From an uncultured marine group I thaumarchaeote (GTDB taxonomy: Archaea > Thermoproteota > Nitrososphaeria > Nitrososphaerales > Nitrosopumilaceae), in contig CACDFH010000001.1 of the NCBI GenBank assembly GCA_902552015.1, positions 1-64,000 of the forward strand: DNA of 64,000 nucleotides. Reading direction: 5' to 3'. Position 1 is the first letter of the stretch, and the number at the start of each line of letters is the position of its first letter. The notes beneath the pieces were generated by a model. The model saw only the letters and a program-made list of their open reading frames with translations. It did no database searches and was not told the origin of the DNA. Of this stretch, positions 36,751-45,527 are shown piece by piece. The translations under genes were made by a program, and so were the position numbers.

Positions 36751-37764
36751 ATGACTGTAGAATCATCATATCACTCTGCAAATCCTGAAATTCAAACATT
36801 AACTGAACAATCAAAAACATACGCTAAACAAATAATGACAATTGTAGATGAAGTTCAGAAAGTTATTGTCGGCCAAGAAGAAGTAATTAAAAAATTAGTA
36901 ATTGCAATGATGGCAGACGGACACGTTCTCTTAGAAGGTGTTCCTGGCTTGGCTAAAACCAAAATGGTTGATACATTATCAAAAACTCTTGGTGCAAACT
37001 TTTGTAGAATACAGTTTACTCCTGATTTACTTCCTGCCGATATTACCGGAACAAAAATTTATGACAACAAAAATGAAAAATTTGTTACAGAAAAAGGACC
37101 TGTATTTAGTAATCTCATATTAGCTGATGAAATTAATCGTGCACCACCTAAAGTCCAATCTGCATTACTTGAAGCAATGCAAGAAAGACAAGTAAGTATT
37201 CACGGCGATACATTTGAAATTGAAAAACCATTTCTAGTTCTTGCAACACAAAACCCAATTGAAAGTGAAGGTACCTATAGACTACCTGAAGCTCAAATTG
37301 ATAGATTTGCATTAAAACTGATAATTAACTATCCATCAAAAGACCATGAAAAATTAATCATACAAAGAAATACTCAGGAAAACAAACCTACTGCTAAAAA
37401 CATAGTATCAAAAGATGTAGTTCTCGAAATACAAAAATTTGTTCAAAAAATTTATGCTGATGAAAAAATTGAGGAATATGTTTCTGCAATAGTTGATGCA
37501 ACTAGAAATCCAAAAAATTATGACCTTGAACTAGAAGATATGATAGAATTTGGCGCCTCACCTCGTGCATCTATCTGGTTAATTCTTGCAGCAAAAGCAC
37601 ATGCATTACTTGCAGGACGGGGTTTTGTTATTCCTGATGACATTAAATCTGTAGCACATGACGTTTTGCGACACAGAATAATACTTACATTTGAAGCAGA
37701 AGCCGAAGGCAACACCTCTGATGCTATAATTGATAAAATATTAGAAAAAGTTCGAGCGCCGTAG
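36751..37764 (+). CDS. MoxR-family AAA+ ATPase
   Basis: The ATPase (338 residues from ATG 36751; an in-frame ATG at 36736 is possible) has Walker A GVPGLAKTK, Walker B LILADEINRAPPKVQSALLEAMQE and sensor motifs ATQNPIESEGTYRLPEAQ. A TATA-like TTATATTC (36717-36724) lies about 30 bases upstream of 36751, favouring the shorter form. MoxR ATPases act with VWA-domain proteins in metal-cofactor insertion or complex assembly. It is the first gene of a four-gene operon with DUF58, VWA and a membrane protein. Confidence 0.92.
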   Translation: MTVESSYHSANPEIQTLTEQSKTYAKQIMTIVDEVQKVIVGQEEVIKKLVIAMMADGHVLLEGVPGLAKTKMVDTLSKTLGANFCRIQFTPDLLPADITGTKIYDNKNEKFVTEKGPVFSNLILADEINRAPPKVQSALLEAMQERQVSIHGDTFEIEKPFLVLATQNPIESEGTYRLPEAQIDRFALKLIINYPSKDHEKLIIQRNTQENKPTAKNIVSKDVVLEIQKFVQKIYADEKIEEYVSAIVDATRNPKNYDLELEDMIEFGASPRASIWLILAAKAHALLAGRGFVIPDDIKSVAHDVLRHRIILTFEAEAEGNTSDAIIDKILEKVRAP

Positions 37765-37771
37765 AAATCAA

Positions 37772-38644
37772 TTGTCTGAAATTAAAGATCTTCTAAAACG
37801 CATTCGGGAATTAGAAATCAAAACTAAGGGATTAGTGGATGGTATGATGGCAGGTAGCTACAAATCAAAAATACGTGGACGAGGAATTGAATTTTCTGAG
37901 GTAAGAGAGTACGTTTTAGGAGATGATGTGCGCCATATTGACTGGAATGTTACTGCACGCACTAACAAATTACACGTAAAAGAGTTCGTTGAAGAGCGTG
38001 ACTTGCGTGTATACGTGATGTTTGATTATTCTGCAAGTAATGAATTTGGATTCATGAAAAGTAAAAAATCAATAGGTCATGAAGTTGCAGCATCAATTAT
38101 TTTTTCAGCAATGAAAAATAATGATAATGTTGGACTAGGAATATTTACTGACAAACTTGAACACTTTGTTCCCGCAAGAAAAGGAAGAAAACACAGCTTA
38201 TCTTTACTTCGAACATTGTTAGCATACAAACCAAAAAGTGCAAAAACTGATATCGAATCTTCACTTTTACAGTTACATCACATTTTAGGCCAACATAGTG
38301 TAGTGTTCATAATATCTGATTACATATCTCCAAACTTTTTACGTCCATTAAAATTTCTCAAAAATCGTCATGATGTAATTCTGGTAAATCTTTCTGACAT
38401 ACGTGAATCTGAACTCCCTGATATTGGGTATACTATGTTAGAAGATATTGAATCTGGAGAACAATTAATGGTTAACACTTCTGATGAGTCATTTAGAAAT
38501 GCATTTACAAAAAACTCCCTTGAAAACCATGAAAAAATCAAAAATGACATTACAAAATTAAAAGTAGAGATGGTGAATGTTTCAGAACAAGTTCCTTTTG
38601 ACACTGCACTAAGACAATTCTTCAACCAACGTACGAGGCGCTAA
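37772..38644 (+). CDS. DUF58 domain protein, partner of MoxR
   Basis: This 290-residue protein matches DUF58: RGRGIEFSEVREYVLGDDVRHIDWNVTART is the diagnostic stretch, followed by a VWA-like fold (VYVMFDYSASNEFG). The start is TTG at 37772, seven bases after the moxR stop. DUF58 proteins almost always follow moxR and are thought to act with the ATPase as a substrate adaptor. The next gene begins four bases after its stop. Confidence 0.9.
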   Translation: MSEIKDLLKRIRELEIKTKGLVDGMMAGSYKSKIRGRGIEFSEVREYVLGDDVRHIDWNVTARTNKLHVKEFVEERDLRVYVMFDYSASNEFGFMKSKKSIGHEVAASIIFSAMKNNDNVGLGIFTDKLEHFVPARKGRKHSLSLLRTLLAYKPKSAKTDIESSLLQLHHILGQHSVVFIISDYISPNFLRPLKFLKNRHDVILVNLSDIRESELPDIGYTMLEDIESGEQLMVNTSDESFRNAFTKNSLENHEKIKNDITKLKVEMVNVSEQVPFDTALRQFFNQRTRR

Positions 38645-38647
38645 ATC

Positions 38648-39598
38648 ATGGAATATGAATTTGGATATTGGTATGTTTTACTTGCACTTTTTGTATTGCC
38701 TGGATTTTATTTCTTGTATAGATTTTATACCAAAACAAAAAAATCTAATTCATTAAAGTTCAGCAATCTAGAACTTGTAAAAAAATCCGCTTCATCACAA
38801 TCTCAATTAAGAAAACATCTTCCATTCATTTTGATATTGGTAGCTGTAAGTTTGATAATTATTGGACTTGCAGACCCCAGAATTCCTCTTGAAAACATCA
38901 AAGAAGGCGTAAATGTGGTCCTAGTTCTTGATGGATCTGGAAGTATGGCTGCGACAGATTATCCGCCAACAAGACTGGAATCTGCAAAAGATGCTGCTGA
39001 AATATTGATAGAAAATCTTGAACCAAATGATCATACTGGCATTATTTTGTTTGAATCTGGCGCCACAACCGTCTCATATCTTACTCCCTTCAAAGACAAA
39101 ACAATTGATGATTTGAATGCAATAAAACAAAGAGATGGCGCAACCGCAATTGGAGACGGTCTTGTATTAGGCGTGGATATGGCAAATTCCATTCCTAACA
39201 AGAAAAAGGTTGTAATTTTGTTAAGTGATGGTGATCATAACGCAGGTGTTGTAACACCAAATGAGGCGGTTCAGTATGCAATTCAGAAAAAAATTCAAAT
39301 TCATACAATTGGTATGGGCTCTGAAGAACCAGTACTTTTAGGAACTAACATTTATGGAAATCCCTTGTATGCAGAATTAAACGAAAAGGAATTAATCGCT
39401 ATAGCAACTGCAGCAAATGGAAAATATTACAAATCAGTTGACAACAATAGTCTGAATGAAATTTTTGAACAAATAACTGACGATATTGACAGAGAACTTG
39501 AACAAGTAAGTATCAAAGATTGGTTCTTTATTGCAGCTGTAGTCGTATTAGCTGCCAATCTTTACATTGTATACGGCAAATATAGAATAGTGATCTAA
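38648..39598 (+). CDS. BatA-like membrane-bound von Willebrand factor A protein
   Basis: The 316-residue protein has two N-terminal membrane segments (about 8-25 and 58-75), a VWA domain with a complete MIDAS start VVLVLDGSGSMAATD near residue 95, and a C-terminal membrane segment. The metal-dependent VWA domain should face outside and bind a partner protein. It is the third gene in the moxR operon. Its TAA is followed directly by the next open frame. Confidence 0.9.
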   Translation: MEYEFGYWYVLLALFVLPGFYFLYRFYTKTKKSNSLKFSNLELVKKSASSQSQLRKHLPFILILVAVSLIIIGLADPRIPLENIKEGVNVVLVLDGSGSMAATDYPPTRLESAKDAAEILIENLEPNDHTGIILFESGATTVSYLTPFKDKTIDDLNAIKQRDGATAIGDGLVLGVDMANSIPNKKKVVILLSDGDHNAGVVTPNEAVQYAIQKKIQIHTIGMGSEEPVLLGTNIYGNPLYAELNEKELIAIATAANGKYYKSVDNNSLNEIFEQITDDIDRELEQVSIKDWFFIAAVVVLAANLYIVYGKYRIVI

Positions 39599-41113
39599 CT
39601 GAAAACGATTTTCTTTATTTTCTTATTCCTAGGGGTAATTCCATTATTTGGAATATCTGCATTTGGAGGTGGAGGGTTTGGGGCTCCTCAACCCTCGCAG
39701 ATACTATCCATCAATTCAGGTTTTATCATTCAAGAGATGGATGAAAATGGAAATACAGTTTTCATGCAACATATCCTGGCAAATGATTATGGAATTCCTA
39801 TGGATATCACAGTATCCAGTTACCAAAGTGCAGATTTTCAAAAAATTGATCAAGTATGTGAGCCACAAAAATTATTCACAAATCATATTCTTGTCATTCC
39901 ATACCAACCTGTTCCACTTTCAGAATTAGGAAGATATGTAATGCTTCCTGCATTGGCAGAGTTTCAACACCCTGATACTTCTGAAGAATTAGAAATCTAT
40001 CTGAAAAAGTATAATCTCTTACTTGATGATGGAGTAAATGCTGGTTTTACACAATCAGTTGATTTCTCATGTGATGATGTTTACGTTACAATGAATCCTA
40101 GATATGAACACGCATTTGATGATTCACTTGGAATGCAGAGTCAATCCGACTCATCTTCTCAACAATCTGGTGGTCAACAAGGCGGACAACAAGGAGGCCA
40201 GCAAGGAGGACAACAAGGAACCCAGCAGGGAGCCCAACAGAATGGACAACAGGGAGGCCCGCAATCAGGCACAAATTTGACTCCACAAGAGCAAGAACTT
40301 TTGCAACAAGCCGATGAATTACTTCGAGAATACCAAATGGCAGCTGAATTGCAAAACGCTCCTCTAAATCCCGCTGAGCGTCCTTATTTGGTAGAGCAAA
40401 ATACTGAACAGTTTAGAGATGAAATTATAGAGCAAATGCAGCTTCAAGAACAATTAATGCAGCAACTGCAACAAAATCCTGAATTTCAAAACTTTGATGA
40501 ACAATTATCTAATGAAGGTTTGATACAACAACCATCTTCTCTTGATGTATCTGATGATGAAACATCATTATCTGTTCCATATGAAAACGAAGAACTGTCT
40601 GCAACAATATCTGCTAACTTTCAAAATGGTCAAATAACAAACGTATCTCTTGAACGTCCATCTGGAGAAATGGAAACTACACTATTATGGATAATTCCTC
40701 TAGTTATCGGAATCATTGCAGCTGCAATACTGATATCTAAAAGATTTACAACAAAGGAAAGAATTGTACAAACTCCAATTATAGTGAAAAATGATAGTTA
40801 CACTATAAGCTATGTTGATTTGACACACGAAATGTTACGTGAAGCACAGCACTTGTATGATGAGGATCTTTTCAAAGATGCACACGAAAAACTATCGCAA
40901 GCAATAAGATTCTATTACTCAAATCGCTTTTCTACAGGAACAGAACTTACAAACATGGATGCATTACAATTACTAAGAAAAGAAAACATTCCTGAATTTG
41001 ATTCCATATTGGATTCTCTTGGAATGTGTGAAATGATTGAATTTGCAAAAAATCCTACAGAAAGGAAAAAATTCATTTCCGCAATAGAAAATTTTTCACA
41101 AATAATTAAATAA
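39599..41113 (+). CDS. Secreted-membrane protein of the MoxR operon, probable CTG start, Gln/Gly-rich
   Basis: The longest ATG-started frame begins at 39737, but it lacks a signal peptide. In frame just upstream, from CTG at 39599 (directly after the VWA stop), the translation LKTIFFIFLFLGVIPLFGIS is a clear signal peptide, giving 504 residues. A Gln/Gly tandem region (about 187-222, GGQQ units) follows, then another Gln-rich region, a membrane span at about 360-380 and a cytoplasmic helical domain like DUF4129 (LYDEDLFKDAHEKLSQAIRFYY). Role is probably BatD-like, with the MoxR/VWA complex. Confidence 0.75.
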   Translation: MKTIFFIFLFLGVIPLFGISAFGGGGFGAPQPSQILSINSGFIIQEMDENGNTVFMQHILANDYGIPMDITVSSYQSADFQKIDQVCEPQKLFTNHILVIPYQPVPLSELGRYVMLPALAEFQHPDTSEELEIYLKKYNLLLDDGVNAGFTQSVDFSCDDVYVTMNPRYEHAFDDSLGMQSQSDSSSQQSGGQQGGQQGGQQGGQQGTQQGAQQNGQQGGPQSGTNLTPQEQELLQQADELLREYQMAAELQNAPLNPAERPYLVEQNTEQFRDEIIEQMQLQEQLMQQLQQNPEFQNFDEQLSNEGLIQQPSSLDVSDDETSLSVPYENEELSATISANFQNGQITNVSLERPSGEMETTLLWIIPLVIGIIAAAILISKRFTTKERIVQTPIIVKNDSYTISYVDLTHEMLREAQHLYDEDLFKDAHEKLSQAIRFYYSNRFSTGTELTNMDALQLLRKENIPEFDSILDSLGMCEMIEFAKNPTERKKFISAIENFSQIIK

Positions 41114-41128
41114 TTTCAAAACCTGTGA

Positions 41129-41305
41129 TTAGATTTCTTTTATGAGCGTCTTGATGTTTGCCACATTTTCAGGTGTAAGTTCGATTTCTTTGTGTTCTGC
41201 TTTTACATGTTCTTCAATTTTCACCATCAATTCATCTTCTGTTGGTGCGTTAGCAGACCATCCGCAATCTTTTCCTGCATCATGACAGCTGATACTTTTT
41301 GCCAT
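41129..41305 (-). CDS. DUF1059 family small protein
   Basis: The 58-residue frame starts MAKSISCHDAGKDCGWSANA, the diagnostic two-cysteine start of DUF1059, followed by a helical tail with TEDELMVKIEEHVKAEH. Length is typical for the family, whose function is not known to me. It runs opposite to the preceding operon, with 15 bases between the stops. The next gene starts divergently 92 bases away. Confidence 0.88.
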   Translation of the reverse strand: MAKSISCHDAGKDCGWSANAPTEDELMVKIEEHVKAEHKEIELTPENVANIKTLIKEI

Positions 41306-41380
41306 GTTTGCTGATTCTTATTAAGAAACATAAAAATTTTAATCCAAAGTTATTAACTTTTTACACATTTATTAATAATA

Positions 41381-41396
41381 TTCTATGATCATAGAA
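41381..41396. promoter_or_regulatory. 16-base perfect palindrome just before the start of a small gene
   Basis: TTCTATGATCATAGAA is a perfect inverted repeat with no spacer, ending one base before the ATG at 41398. A TATA-like ATTTATTAATAATA lies directly upstream (about 41368-41380). The position between TATA box and start is what an archaeal repressor would use. The core TATTGATCAT of the two pstS promoters resembles it. The alternative is an mRNA hairpin over the start if the transcript has a leader. Confidence 0.5.
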
Positions 41397-41397
41397 C

Positions 41398-41643
41398 ATG
41401 ACGACAATGATTCAAGTAAATCTTGAAACTGAAAATGTTGACAACGTCGACGCATGGGTAAATGAAATTGCCAATGTCTATGCAGATATGGAAATATCTG
41501 ACGTAAACATATCTGGAAATAAAATTTCATTTAAAGCTGGTCTTTCTGGAATGGATGATACCACATCTGATGATATCAAACTAAAGATTGACGAGTATGC
41601 TACCATGTCTGATACACAACTCAAAAACATTTCATTCGGATAA
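41398..41643 (+). CDS. 81-residue acidic protein of unknown function
   Basis: ATG at 41398 opens an 81-codon acidic protein with no cysteine and no membrane span. The pattern of alternating hydrophobic residues (IQVNLETENVDNVDAWV, then IANVYADMEISDVNISG and ISFKAGLSG) suggests a small alpha/beta ferredoxin-like fold. No family was recognised. The perfect palindrome immediately upstream shows it is probably tightly regulated. Confidence 0.7.
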   Translation: MTTMIQVNLETENVDNVDAWVNEIANVYADMEISDVNISGNKISFKAGLSGMDDTTSDDIKLKIDEYATMSDTQLKNISFG

Positions 41644-41698
41644 CCCAAAATTTTCATTTTTTTTATTTGATATAGTGAATTTGTATTTTTAATGAAAT

Positions 41699-43333
41699 CT
41701 AAAGAAACAGATTGAATAATTTATCTGAATGTGCAAGCAGTAACGTAAATGCAACAACTGCGATGATCTGCTTTCCTACCATTTTAATTGCAAACATCCA
41801 TGACATTTCACGAATAACTGTTAAGAATGTCACAATGCATGGAAGTAATGTTCCTGCTAGGTAAACTCCTGTCAAAATTTGTATTGCTGAAAGAGAGCTT
41901 ACTAAGTTAGGTTCAGCAAGAAGTAATAATCCATCTTTTCTAATAGATCCAAATATTATTGCAAGTGATGCATCCTCTGGGAGATTGAAAAATTTCATTA
42001 GGAAACCAATCTCGACTGCAAAATAATCAATAATGCCTGTCCAGCTTATAATGGATGCAACAAATGTAATTCCCAAAAAGATTGGCAATGCCATCTTAAA
42101 GAACTGACTAATGTTTGACTTTGATTCTCTCCAAATTGCACTGGCTCTAGGTTTTTCGAAGAATACTTGTCCCTCGATTACTGGCATGTTTAACTTGATG
42201 CGATTTTTCTTTCTGCTAACTATTCTGGTGTAAAGAATAGTTGTTGCTGTCAAAAAAAGCAAAAATGGAATTACCAGCCAAGGCATGCCAGATGCTGAAA
42301 AAACAGCAATTGATGCACTAAATTGGTATGAACATGCAGAACCAAAACTTATTGCAGAAACGGTTGTTCCTCTTGTGCAACTTGAACAGGATCTACTGCT
42401 AATTACCGCAGGAACGTTACATCCAAATCCCATTACTATTCGAGTTACATCTCTTCCACTTACTCCGATTTTCTTTACTAGTGGATGAATCGCTAATGAT
42501 GTTCTATCCAATAATCCAGTTGATTTGTAAATGCCAAGTACTAATGCGTATATTACGACTACCGGAGTTGCCCAAACAAAAAGAAATGGACCCATGGATA
42601 AGAATCCATAATCTCCAACAACAATGTCCATTAATGGCGATGGTAACGTGCTAAGACTTTCTATCGGTCCTTTCAAAAGTTCTGATATTATTGGATGAAT
42701 TAACTCTCCAAAATAATTGGCTCCAATAACCGATAATATGGCCGGAGCAAGCAATAACACTAGCCCAATTAAGACTCCTGCGTGTTCTTTCTCAAGAATT
42801 GTTGATTTTGGCTTGATTGAGATTCCCGTATGAACTGTTTTGTTTGAGAATGCTCGTGGATTATTCAATGTCTCAAAAATTCTACTTTTTTGAGACTCGG
42901 TAATTCTTCGTGCATCTACTGCTGTAATGGGAATCTTAAGATCCTGTTGTAATTTTTCAAGCATGTCATCATTATTTGCATTAAATCTGTCCCAATTTGT
43001 TACTATTATCATTCCTTTCTTGTTTTTGATCAATGGGAGAAAATATTCAATATCGTCATCTATGTTTGCGGCACTAACAACAAGCAATATGGAATCGTTT
43101 CCATGTATAGATGAAATTGCAATCTTTGTTGTTTCACTGTCGGAATCAAAAACAATTCCAGGTGTATCAATAAAAGAAAATTTATCGTTGTTGTAAGATT
43201 CCTTTGAAACAGTTGAACCTTTAAAATTACTACTCTCTGCATACTTTCCAGTAAGTGATGAGATTAATTGTGATTTCCCAACCCCTTCTTTACCGATTAC
43301 AATAATTTTTGGAGTTGAAGAATTTTTTAGCAT
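41699..43333 (-). CDS. feoB: FeoB-like ferrous iron transporter
   Basis: The 544-residue protein (start ATG 43333; a longer frame extends into the upstream gene) has an N-terminal G domain with GKEGVGKS (G1), DTPG (G3) and TNWD (a variant G4). Then come about nine membrane segments with the FeoB gate stretch GFGCNVPAVISSR. In this copy that motif is followed by SCSSCTRGTTVS in place of the usual sequence. A short RKDGLLLL gate motif follows. No FeoA is adjacent. The start overlaps the upstream zinc-ribbon gene by seven bases, so the two are translationally coupled. Confidence 0.83.
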   Translation of the reverse strand: MLKNSSTPKIIVIGKEGVGKSQLISSLTGKYAESSNFKGSTVSKESYNNDKFSFIDTPGIVFDSDSETTKIAISSIHGNDSILLVVSAANIDDDIEYFLPLIKNKKGMIIVTNWDRFNANNDDMLEKLQQDLKIPITAVDARRITESQKSRIFETLNNPRAFSNKTVHTGISIKPKSTILEKEHAGVLIGLVLLLAPAILSVIGANYFGELIHPIISELLKGPIESLSTLPSPLMDIVVGDYGFLSMGPFLFVWATPVVVIYALVLGIYKSTGLLDRTSLAIHPLVKKIGVSGRDVTRIVMGFGCNVPAVISSRSCSSCTRGTTVSAISFGSACSYQFSASIAVFSASGMPWLVIPFLLFLTATTILYTRIVSRKKNRIKLNMPVIEGQVFFEKPRASAIWRESKSNISQFFKMALPIFLGITFVASIISWTGIIDYFAVEIGFLMKFFNLPEDASLAIIFGSIRKDGLLLLAEPNLVSSLSAIQILTGVYLAGTLLPCIVTFLTVIREMSWMFAIKMVGKQIIAVVAFTLLLAHSDKLFNLFL

Positions 43334-44130
43334 GGTAAACCCTCCCATCCACACGATGGACAGAAACTTACTTCTTCTTTCCATGAATCTCCACATGCGC
43401 CACAAACTTTCTTTGTTCCTTGAGACTCTTGTGTAAGATTACTTTCTAATGGTTCTAATGCTCCTGCATTATAGTCTTGTTCTGGTGGTTCAAAAGTCTG
43501 TAAAATTTTTGGAAATTTTTGAGATATCTCAGACCATTTTTTATCTAAACGAATAGGAGATGGCAAATACTGACTCTTTAATGATTTATCACGGTATGCT
43601 TGTCCACATGTTTCTAAAACCCATCCTTCGTATCTTTCTAACCACTTCATAGATTTAAGAAGTAGTTTTAACATCAAACGTTTTTCATCATCTGTTTTTG
43701 GTATTGTACACTGTGGAATCTGATCAGGGTCCCATATCTGAGATGGAAGTGAATTAACATAAAGTAATTTTGGTATAAATTCATGACGCCACAAAAACAC
43801 TGCATCATTTTTTGTAGCAAATAGCATTCCAAAACCCCAAAGAATTATTTTATCATCTTGTTCAGTTAGTGAGTATTGGCTAGTTCCTGGTGCGTTGTTT
43901 GGTGGTTTCTGTTTGGTAAAGCCATATTCTAGTAAAAGATTTCTCTCGTACAGTATGTCTTTGCCAAAGGCGTAGATTTGTTTTGTAAAAAATCTCTGCC
44001 AATCCTTTTGAATATATTTTGGAACATATTCTGAATAACTCTGGCTATTTTCTTCTTCTGCAGAATCTTGTTTAGGTGCTTTTAGTTTTTCAACAAATTT
44101 GCCTGTTATGCTATAAGGTCGGGGTTTCAT
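43327..44130 (-). CDS. Unknown protein with C-terminal zinc ribbon, coupled to feoB
   Basis: The 267-residue protein has an unrecognised N-terminal region (about 1-225), rich in Trp/Tyr/Lys and with no membrane span. A C-terminal zinc ribbon follows (KVCGACGDSW and FCPSCGWEGLPC, CX2C pairs). Overlap of seven bases with feoB makes a shared function likely, for example a regulator or metallochaperone taking the place of FeoA. That link is inference from position only. It is divergent from the flavin oxidoreductase. Confidence 0.7.
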   Translation of the reverse strand: MKPRPYSITGKFVEKLKAPKQDSAEEENSQSYSEYVPKYIQKDWQRFFTKQIYAFGKDILYERNLLLEYGFTKQKPPNNAPGTSQYSLTEQDDKIILWGFGMLFATKNDAVFLWRHEFIPKLLYVNSLPSQIWDPDQIPQCTIPKTDDEKRLMLKLLLKSMKWLERYEGWVLETCGQAYRDKSLKSQYLPSPIRLDKKWSEISQKFPKILQTFEPPEQDYNAGALEPLESNLTQESQGTKKVCGACGDSWKEEVSFCPSCGWEGLPC

Positions 44131-44235
44131 ATTTCGTAATCTATAGATCTTTTGAGGAATTTTTGTATATTAAGATTCTTACCCATTATTAATAATAATT
44201 AGCATAAAAATGTAAAAACTTTAATATTCTTAGGC

Positions 44236-45339
44236 GTGAAGTATGATGTGTTAGAAGCAGTTGTTGTAGGAGCAGGACCATCGGGAATTGGTGTATCCAT
44301 TATACTCCAAAAGATGGGAGTCAAGTTTACAGTTTTAGACCGTAATAATGTAGGAAGTTCTTTTCTTAAATGGCCAAAGCAGATGAAATTGCTAACTCCT
44401 TCGTTTTTCAGCAACACATTCAAAATGATAGACCTTAATGCAATCACCTACGATACTTCTCCTGCATTGACATTGCAGACAGAACATCCAAGTGGACAAG
44501 AGTATGCTGCATATCTGAAAAAACTTGCAGATCATTTCAAACTGCCAATTCAGGGTAACACCAATGTAGATTCAGTAACAAAAAATGGAGATGTATTTAC
44601 CATAAAAACCAACAAAGGAGAAATAAAAACTAAATATGTAGTCTGGGCTGCAGGCGAATTTCAATATCCAAAAATCCATTCATTTCCAGGTTCCAAACAT
44701 TGTACACACAACAGTTTGATTTCTAATTGGGAAAATGTTGAAGGTGAGGAATTTTTCGTTGTTGGTGGTTATGAAAGCGGTATGGATACTGCAATTAATT
44801 TAGCAGCAAGAAAAAAACGTGTCCTAATAATTGACAAAGATAACTTGTTGGACAGTGAAGACATAGATCCTAGTAGAACAATATCTCCATATACAAAAGA
44901 TAGATTGAGAAAAGTCAACACTGACGACCTAATAGAGTTTCATACTGGAAAAGTGATTAGAGTAGAAAAAGAAAATGATGAATATGTAATTTTTACAGAA
45001 AAAAAGAAACTTCGTTCAAAAACAAAACCAATTCTTGCTACCGGTTTCAAAGGAAGTCTTTCATTAATTAAAGGACTGTTTGACTGGGAGGATGGAAAAG
45101 CACAATTAAACTCCTATGATGAATCTACAAAAACACCTGGACTCTACGTAACAGGTCCAATGCTACAATCTCATAATATGATTTTCTGTTTCATTTACAA
45201 ATTCCAACAGAGATTTGCAGTTGTTGCAAATAATATCGGCATAAAATTAAGCAAAGATGTTACTGTGATTGAACAGTACAAAAAAGAAGGAATGTATCTT
45301 GACAATCTAGAAGATGCCAAAGACGAATGTGCATGCTAA
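44236..45339 (+). CDS. NAD(P)/FAD-dependent oxidoreductase (flavin monooxygenase / YpdA-like)
   Basis: The 367-residue protein starts at GTG 44236. It has the FAD site VVVGAGPSGIGVSIIL (about 9-24) and a second nucleotide loop FVVGGYESGMDTAINLA near residue 172, in which the usual GxGxxG is GGYESG. The two-site layout is that of single-component flavin oxidoreductases such as CzcO/YpdA; a thiol or disulfide substrate is possible. Its C-terminus ends DECAC, two cysteines separated by Ala. A short gene starts 4 bases after its stop. Confidence 0.83.
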   Translation: MKYDVLEAVVVGAGPSGIGVSIILQKMGVKFTVLDRNNVGSSFLKWPKQMKLLTPSFFSNTFKMIDLNAITYDTSPALTLQTEHPSGQEYAAYLKKLADHFKLPIQGNTNVDSVTKNGDVFTIKTNKGEIKTKYVVWAAGEFQYPKIHSFPGSKHCTHNSLISNWENVEGEEFFVVGGYESGMDTAINLAARKKRVLIIDKDNLLDSEDIDPSRTISPYTKDRLRKVNTDDLIEFHTGKVIRVEKENDEYVIFTEKKKLRSKTKPILATGFKGSLSLIKGLFDWEDGKAQLNSYDESTKTPGLYVTGPMLQSHNMIFCFIYKFQQRFAVVANNIGIKLSKDVTVIEQYKKEGMYLDNLEDAKDECAC

Positions 45340-45343
45340 AAAA

Positions 45344-45523
45344 ATGAAAAGTTTAGAAGAAAATCTGCAAGAGTGTATAAACGAGGTTGTCTGGGCCGAA
45401 AACAAGGAAGATACTATCTATTGGTTAGGCAGAATACACGCATTCATGAAAATGGCCGATGAGCACGATTATGAATTATCTCTTTCAGTAAAGCTTGAAA
45501 AATGTGCTATTGAAGAAAAGTAA
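45344..45523 (+). CDS. 59-residue helical protein downstream of the oxidoreductase
   Basis: I place the start at ATG 45344, five bases after the oxidoreductase stop; an earlier in-frame ATG (45314) would overlap that gene. The product (MKSLEENLQECINEVVWAEN onward) is Glu/Lys-rich and probably all helical, with two cysteines. No family recognised. Co-direction and tight spacing indicate one transcript with the flavin enzyme. Its stop lies 4 bases from the convergent aquaporin stop. Confidence 0.6.
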   Translation: MKSLEENLQECINEVVWAENKEDTIYWLGRIHAFMKMADEHDYELSLSVKLEKCAIEEK

Positions 45524-45527
45524 TTTT

